Source: JBFJVZ01 sp041623895 | GTDB lineage: Bacteria; Planctomycetota; Planctomycetia; Pirellulales; Pirellulaceae | Direction of reading: 5' to 3' | Assembly (NCBI GenBank): GCA_041623895.1 | Contig: JBFJVZ010000282.1 | Location: 1-10,687 of the forward strand | DNA: 10,687 nucleotides | Part shown: positions 6,310 through 10,687 of the stretch, piece after piece | Numbering within the stretch: the stretch's first letter is position 1 | Layout: every line of letters begins with the position of its first letter | The notes under the pieces: generated by a model | Seen by the model: only the letters and a program-made list of their open reading frames with translations | Databases searched by the model: none | Told to the model about the DNA's origin: nothing | Position numbers and translations under genes: made by a program

Positions 6310-9015
6310 TCACTTGGCCAGGTTGCGTAGTACCGTAGGCAGTATCCCACCGTTACGGTAGTACTGCATCTCGACGGGCGTATCGATACGGACGAGGCAG
6401 GGAAAACTGGTCGCTTTGCCGTCGCTGGCGGTTGCCGTGACGGTAATGGTGGACCGTGGCTGCAGGTCGTTGGACAGATCCGGGATGTCGATCGTTTCCT
6501 GGCCCGTCAGTTTCAGCGACTGCCAGGTGGCGCCGTCGGCAAACTCCAGCGGCAGAACCCCCATGCCGACTAAGTTGCTGCGATGAATCCGCTCGTAGCT
6601 TGCCGCGATCACCGCCTTGACGCCCAGCATCATGGTGCCTTTGGCGGCCCAGTCGCGGCTGCTGCCGGTGCCGTATTCGCTCCCGGCCAGCACCACCAGC
6701 GGGACTCCGTCGCTCTGGTACTTCATTGATGCATCATAAATGCTCATCAATTCACCATCGGGCAGCTGTTTCGTCACGCCGCCTTCGGTGCCCGGAGCGA
6801 GTTGATTGCGGATGCGGATGTTTGCAAAGGTGCCTCGTACCATCACGCGGTCGTTACCACGGCGCGAACCAAAGCTGTTGAAGTCGCGGATCGCCACGCC
6901 ATTCTCTTGCAGATACTTTCCGGCAGGCCCGTCCGAGGCGATCGCACCGGCCGGTGAAATGTGGTCGGTCGTCACTGAGTCGCCAAGCAAAGCCAGCACA
7001 CGAGCACCGCTTATCGGTTGGATATCGGGAACAGAATCGTCCGTCACCGAATCCAAAAACGGAGGATGATGAATGTAGGTGCTAGACTCATCCCACGGAT
7101 AAATGTCACCGCCGGAGACTTCGATAGCGTTCCAGAGCTCGTTTCCATTGACGCTGGCTTCGTACTCCTCGGTGAACATTTCCGGTTGGATCGATTGCTG
7201 GATCGTTTGCAATATTTCTTCCGTGGTCGGCCAGATCTCTTGTAGGTAGACATCGTTGCCATCTTTGTCCTGGCCAATCGGTTCGGTTGCCAGGTCGACG
7301 TCGGTGGAGCCGGCCAAAGCGTAAGCAACGACCAACGGCGGACTGGCCAGGTAGTTCGCTTTGGTGAGAGGATTGACGCGGCCTTCGAAGTTGCGGTTGC
7401 CGCTCAGCACCGCCGAGGCGATCAGATCACCTGCCTTGATCGCCGCGGCAACCGGTTCCGGAAGCGGACCGCTGTTGCCAATGCACGTCGTGCATCCGTA
7501 GCCAACGGTGTGGAAACCAAGTTGTTTCAGGCTGTCCGTCAAGCCGGCTTTGTCCAAATAGTCCGTGACAACGCGAGAACCCGGCGCCAGTGACGTCTTG
7601 ACATGCGGGGCAACTTTTAAGCCTCGCTCGGCAGCCTTCTTGGCCAGCAAGCCCGCGCCGATCATGACCGACGGATTGCTGGTGTTGGTGCACGATGTAA
7701 TTGCTGCAATGACAACGGCGCCGTGAGTGATCTCGCTGCTGTGACCATTGTTTTTCACAACTGCCGTCGACGAAAGTGCGCCGGTCTCTAAGCCAAACCC
7801 GCTTTTGCCAATCGGTGCCGTCAGCGATTGTCTGAATGCCCGTTTCATGTCCGTCAGGGCGATTCGATCCTGCGGACGTTTGGGACCGGCCAGACTTGGT
7901 TCCACGGTACTCAAGTCCAAACCCAGCGTCTTGGTGTAGCTCAGCGCCGGACCGTCGTCGCTGCGAAACAAGCCCTGCTCCTTGCTGTATCGCTCCACCA
8001 ATTCGACTTGCTGTGCCGAGCGCCCGGTCTGGCGCAGGTATTGCAGCGTGACATCATCAACGGGAAAGAATCCCATCGTCGCCCCGTACTCCGGAGCCAT
8101 GTTGGCGATCGTCGCCCGGTCAGCAACGCTCATTTTGTTCATGCCGGTTCCAAAGAACTCGACAAACTTGCCAACCACGCCTTCGCCCCGCAAGATCTCT
8201 GTGACTCGCAACACCATGTCGGTTGCTGTCGCACCCGCCGGCAATGCGCCGGTAAGTTCAAAGCCGATGACTTCGGGCATCAGCATGTACAGCGGCTGCC
8301 CCAGCATATTGGCTTCAGCCTCGATGCCACCCACACCCCAGCCAAGCACACCCAGGCCGTTGATCATGGTGGTATGGCTGTCTGTGCCGACAAGCGTGTC
8401 CGGCATCGCTACCGGCCCGTCGTCGGTTTGTTTGAGTGCGACGACGCGGGCCAGGTATTCCAAGTTGACTTGATGCACGATACCGACATTGGGCGGAACG
8501 ACGCTGAAGTTGTCGAACGCTTGCTGACCCCACCTCAGAAACTCGTATCGTTCCCGGTTGCGTTGAAATTCGATTTCCACATTTTGGCTCAGCGAGCTAT
8601 CGCTACCAAAGAAATCGACTTGCACGCTGTGGTCGACAACCAAATCCACCGGGATCAACGGGTTGATTTTCCTGGGATCACCACCAATTCGCTGCATCGC
8701 CGATCGCATCGCAGCCAAATCGACCACCGCTGGGACTCCGGTGAAGTCCTGCAGGACCACGCGATACGGTTTGAAGGGGACCTCCTGTTTGGCAGGTGCC
8801 GAAGCGTTCCAGGCAGACAGATTCTTGACATCCTCCTGGCTGACCAAAAAATCGTCGCAGTTTCGCAGCACCGCCTCCAGCAGCACGCGAATCGAAAAAG
8901 GCAGCCGGTCGATTTGCCCCAATCCAGCATCCTGAAGACGACTGAGCCTATAGATCGCAGCCGACCCCTGGCCGGTTGAAAACTGGTCGCGGGCTCCAAA
9001 TGGATCGAAACTCAC
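6310..9015 (-). CDS. acnA: Aconitate hydratase A (aconitase)
   Basis: This complete 901-residue AcnA/IRP1-type aconitase isomerises citrate and isocitrate through cis-aconitate in the TCA cycle, in the cytoplasm. The 4Fe-4S ligands are Cys442 (in [13 protein letters not shown], 439-451) and Cys508 and Cys511 (in [17 protein letters not shown], 505-521), matching E. coli AcnA spacing. Other family blocks are [20 protein letters not shown] (208-227), [13 protein letters not shown] (678-690), [20 protein letters not shown] (715-734) and [16 protein letters not shown] (778-793), the last two in the swivel domain that binds substrate. The start is a GTG at 9015-9013, with an in-frame TAG just upstream and no better ATG nearby; a weak GAG lies 7 nt before it. 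The gene stands alone, with a small convergent gene behind and a divergent gene about 210 bp ahead. Confidence 0.97.
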   Translation of the reverse strand: MSFDPFGARDQFSTGQGSAAIYRLSRLQDAGLGQIDRLPFSIRVLLEAVLRNCDDFLVSQEDVKNLSAWNASAPAKQEVPFKPYRVVLQDFTGVPAVVDLAAMRSAMQRIGGDPRKINPLIPVDLVVDHSVQVDFFGSDSSLSQNVEIEFQRNRERYEFLRWGQQAFDNFSVVPPNVGIVHQVNLEYLARVVALKQTDDGPVAMPDTLVGTDSHTTMINGLGVLGWGVGGIEAEANMLGQPLYMLMPEVIGFELTGALPAGATATDMVLRVTEILRGEGVVGKFVEFFGTGMNKMSVADRATIANMAPEYGATMGFFPVDDVTLQYLRQTGRSAQQVELVERYSKEQGLFRSDDGPALSYTKTLGLDLSTVEPSLAGPKRPQDRIALTDMKRAFRQSLTAPIGKSGFGLETGALSSTAVVKNNGHSSEITHGAVVIAAITSCTNTSNPSVMIGAGLLAKKAAERGLKVAPHVKTSLAPGSRVVTDYLDKAGLTDSLKQLGFHTVGYGCTTCIGNSGPLPEPVAAAIKAGDLIASAVLSGNRNFEGRVNPLTKANYLASPPLVVAYALAGSTDVDLATEPIGQDKDGNDVYLQEIWPTTEEILQTIQQSIQPEMFTEEYEASVNGNELWNAIEVSGGDIYPWDESSTYIHHPPFLDSVTDDSVPDIQPISGARVLALLGDSVTTDHISPAGAIASDGPAGKYLQENGVAIRDFNSFGSRRGNDRVMVRGTFANIRIRNQLAPGTEGGVTKQLPDGELMSIYDASMKYQSDGVPLVVLAGSEYGTGSSRDWAAKGTMMLGVKAVIAASYERIHRSNLVGMGVLPLEFADGATWQSLKLTGQETIDIPDLSNDLQPRSTITVTATASDGKATSFPCLVRIDTPVEMQYYRNGGILPTVLRNLAK

Positions 9016-9214
9016 CTGATTTCTCTATCTTTTGCGGGTTTTACTTGAAATTAGTGGCCCCAGTGTAGCGATCCGCTGGTCAATTGTCTGCCAAGGTGGT
9101 GGTGGCTCATTTGTGACTTTGGGTGGACTGGTGAAACTTTGACGATGGGAGCGATTCTCGTGGTCGTCCGGAATCTAACGCGTCGATACACAGACCAAAC
9201 CAATCCATTCCGTC

Positions 9215-9220
9215 GTGAGG
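9215..9220 (+). promoter_or_regulatory. Shine-Dalgarno site that decides the start of the Cys/Pro-rich gene
   Basis: GTGAGG sits with its GAGG core (9217-9220) six bases before the ATG at 9227. The GTG at 9215 is in the same frame and could be misread as the start codon, but it forms part of the ribosome site, so the ATG is preferred. Confidence 0.65.
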
Positions 9221-9226
9221 TCTTCG

Positions 9227-10258
9227 ATGAAACGCTTGACGTTCTTTGCTAAGCATTCCCGCAGTCGCCACAAGTTGGCACTTGCTGTCACCTTGTTGGC
9301 GGCGGGATCATTCGGACCGGCAGCTTCCTTGGGTACGGTACAAGCCTGCGACCAGTGTGAGCTGGGCGACATCGTCTGCGATTCGCATTGCAATGCAGGG
9401 TGCGACAGCTGTGGTTCAGGCACTCCGACCGGCCCGGTTTTCACGGTCCTGGACTCGGTTGCTGGGGGCATCGAAAAGTTTCTCGGCTTTGATAAGTGTG
9501 GATCTTCCTGCGGTGGAGCCTGTTGCGATGCTGCCTGCGACGCCGCCACGATAGAGATGATGCCACTACAGGCGGCTCCGCACCATCAGTACGCCGAGCC
9601 GGCGATGCCGACAGTTCCACCGGAAAGCTACTCGCAACCGGTCGAACCGTACGCGCCACTCTATTCGCAACCCGAGCCTTATGCGCCGCAGCCCGCTCCC
9701 GAATCTTACCCGCCAGAGCGTCGTGTGCCGGAAACGATCCCACCAGAGCCTGAACCGGCACCGCAGCCACAGCCGTTACCGCCCACGCAAGAGAGTGAAA
9801 ACGGTGGAATCTTCGATACGCTCAAAAACCCGTTCAGTGACGATGAGGTTCGCTGGACGCCGCATCGATCGATCCACCCAAGCGCTTATCAACCGTCTGC
9901 GCCACAGAACACAATCCGGCCTTCATTGCGGTACTTAACGGGCAAGAAGACCCCGGCAACGCAAACGCATCAAGCCCAGCACGTGCCCGCGCATCACTCG
10001 CACTCCAGTAACGTCAAGCATGCTGCGACGCGTCAGCCGTTGACACAAGGTTCGGCCGATTATCGCTCTGTGCATCGGCGGACAGGACAACACCAACCTG
10101 CTCCCGCCAATGAAGTGCGTTTGTCAAGAGCGCCCGCACCGCGATCCCACCACAGCTCGGCACGCAAGTCAGCCGGGCATCGCCATCCAGTGACGGCTCC
10201 CAGCAGTCGCGGTCATTCAACTAGCAGTCGGCAGACGACCAAGTATCTGTTTCGTTGA
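9227..10258 (+). CDS. Exported Cys-rich/Pro-rich/His-Ser-Arg-rich protein of unknown function
   Basis: The 343-residue product has a basic N-terminus and a hydrophobic stretch (KLALAVTLLAAGSFGPAASLG, in part, 16-36), then TVQA before the first Cys. This is a Sec-type signal peptide with likely cleavage after residue 40; Cys41 directly after Ala makes a lipoprotein possible, though VQAC is a poor lipobox. Residues 41-104 hold 11 cysteines (41, 44, 51, 55, 59, 62, 91, 95, 99, 100, 104), suggesting disulfides or metal binding. Residues 112-190 are Pro/Glu/Tyr/Gln-rich with degenerate EPYAP units. A short conserved-looking insert, GGIFDTLKNPFSDDEVRWTP (193-212), interrupts the low complexity. Residues 213-343 are His/Ser/Arg-rich and very basic. 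No known domain is recognised. The layout fits a planctomycete envelope protein, which is inference. Confidence 0.75.
   Translation: MKRLTFFAKHSRSRHKLALAVTLLAAGSFGPAASLGTVQACDQCELGDIVCDSHCNAGCDSCGSGTPTGPVFTVLDSVAGGIEKFLGFDKCGSSCGGACCDAACDAATIEMMPLQAAPHHQYAEPAMPTVPPESYSQPVEPYAPLYSQPEPYAPQPAPESYPPERRVPETIPPEPEPAPQPQPLPPTQESENGGIFDTLKNPFSDDEVRWTPHRSIHPSAYQPSAPQNTIRPSLRYLTGKKTPATQTHQAQHVPAHHSHSSNVKHAATRQPLTQGSADYRSVHRRTGQHQPAPANEVRLSRAPAPRSHHSSARKSAGHRHPVTAPSSRGHSTSSRQTTKYLFR
9632..9715 (+). repeat. Degenerate Pro-rich peptide repeats within the Cys/Pro-rich gene
   Basis: Residues 136-163 contain SQPVEPYAP, then YSQPEPYAP, then QPAPESYPP: three degenerate copies of a 9-residue Pro/Tyr/Glu unit. 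The DNA copies differ at many positions, so this is an older or selected repeat rather than a fresh slip. Confidence 0.6.
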
Positions 10259-10391
10259 ATGATGCTGAAGCTAACCGCGAAATTTGCGTCTTCGTTTTGA
10301 CGTGGTCCATCATGCCTGGTGGATCGGTGGTGAGAAAACAGGCTTCTAACTTTCTCCTTGAATATTTCCTGTTGGATGTTCTGCGGTTTTC

Positions 10392-10687
10392 ATGGGGCAA
10401 GAGAAGACATCCAACATCGAACAAGAAATGTCGAAGGGCGAAGTCGTTGTAGGCCAGGACCGGCCAGGACTTGTCCTGGTAGAATCCTTGCCGATTGTTG
10501 ACAGCGATCCTGGTCGTCGGGTTGCTGACCCCGAACAGGTTGCTGACCCCGAGCAGATTGCTGATCCAGAGCAGATTGCTGATCCAGAGCAGATTGCTGA
10601 TCCAGAGCAGATTGCTGATCCAGAGCAGATTGCTGATCCAGAGCAGATTGCTGATCCAGAGCAGATTGCTGATCCAGAGCAGATTGC
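10392..10687 (+). CDS. ORF with N-terminal IADPEQ hexapeptide repeats, 3' end outside the window
   Basis: From the ATG at 10392 the frame is open to the end of the window (98 codons). It begins MGQEKTSNIEQEMSKGEVVV, continues GQDRPGLVLVESLPIVDSDPGRR, then enters VADPEQ twice and IADPEQ seven full times plus a partial copy. There is no signal peptide and the visible part is strongly acidic. The ATG is the first start after an in-frame TGA at 10359; the Met at codon 13 (10428) is an alternative. No good Shine-Dalgarno site is seen. Coding is supported by the repeat variants: going from the first to the later units, three of four base changes are synonymous in this frame, and the fourth is Val to Ile. 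The rest of the protein, and so its function, is outside the window. Confidence 0.6.
   Translation, partial: MGQEKTSNIEQEMSKGEVVVGQDRPGLVLVESLPIVDSDPGRRVADPEQVADPEQIADPEQIADPEQIADPEQIADPEQIADPEQIADPEQIADPEQI
10452..10479. repeat. GGCCAGGAC direct repeat plus inverted copy
   Basis: GGCCAGGAC occurs at 10452-10460 and 10462-10470, and the second copy pairs with GTCCTGG at 10473-10479 (7-bp arms, CCAGGAC-TT-GTCCTGG). It lies inside the predicted N-terminal coding part of the repeat ORF. If the true start were further downstream, this would be a leader hairpin. Confidence 0.5.
10521..10687 (+). repeat. 18-bp perfect tandem repeat encoding (V/I)ADPEQ, 9 full units and continuing
   Basis: Units begin at 10521, 10539, 10557 and then every 18 bp to 10665, with a 10th unit cut by the window edge at 10683. 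The first two read GTTGCTGACCCCGA(A/G)CAG; units 3 to 9 are identical (ATTGCTGATCCAGAGCAG). Because 18 is a multiple of 3, copy-number change keeps the reading frame. Confidence 0.95.

Noticed and set aside
5860..6330. Longer plus-strand frame (156 codons) overlapping the small membrane protein gene
   Set aside because: The product is Cys/Arg-rich with no ordered hydrophobicity, whereas the 5885-6268 frame gives four clean membrane helices.
7828..8979. 383-codon plus-strand open frame opposite aconitase
   Set aside because: It lies wholly within the unmistakable aconitase gene; the product is His/Arg/Gln-rich without family features.
10301..10325. Imperfect hairpin (TCCATCA / TGGTGGA) after the Cys/Pro-rich gene as a terminator
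   Set aside because: A short stem with a G-T pair and no following T-tract; too weak to call.
10521..10687. Possible CRISPR array
   Set aside because: Units are contiguous 18-bp copies without spacers and keep a reading frame, so this is a coding tandem repeat.

Overview
The window reads like a chromosomal stretch of a planctomycete, probably a Rhodopirellula/Pirellulaceae-type organism. The clues are moderate GC, short loosely spaced transcription units on both strands, mostly weak Shine-Dalgarno sites, and secreted low-complexity Cys/Pro/His-rich and Gly-rich proteins beside conserved metabolic genes. This placement is inference from gene style, not from a marker gene.

Layout. Positions 1-156 (minus) hold the first 52 codons of a transposase that runs off the left edge; its DGGTLTSDGG motif fits the IS1380 family. 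Next, 361-2997 (minus) is a two-gene unit: an adenylate-forming enzyme of the EhpF/LuxE/phenylacetate-CoA-ligase type is transcribed first, followed 60 bp later by an aldehyde-dehydrogenase-fold acyl reductase (EhpG/LuxC-like). Together they look like a carboxylate activation and reduction module, and this is the most interesting metabolic content of the window. A 330 bp non-coding stretch with two neat hairpins separates the unit from 3327-4445 (minus), an exported protein with two carboxypeptidase-regulatory-like beta-sandwich domains and a Gly-rich hydrophobic tail.

The middle contains a small hypothetical gene (4818-5177, plus). It converges on a calcineurin-like metallophosphoesterase (5212-5814, minus), which diverges from a small four-helix membrane protein (5885-6268, plus). 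A complete aconitase A (6310-9015, minus, GTG start) follows, with all three iron-sulfur cysteines.

The right end carries an exported Cys-rich, Pro-rich, then His/Ser/Arg-rich protein (9227-10258, plus). Last comes the start of an ORF (10392 to beyond 10687, plus) whose visible part turns into a perfect 18-bp tandem repeat encoding IADPEQ. Seven consecutive copies are identical at the DNA level, and the array continues past the window edge.

Apart from the adenylation/reductase pair, the genes do not form an evident common pathway. No CRISPR array, rRNA or tRNA was recognised.
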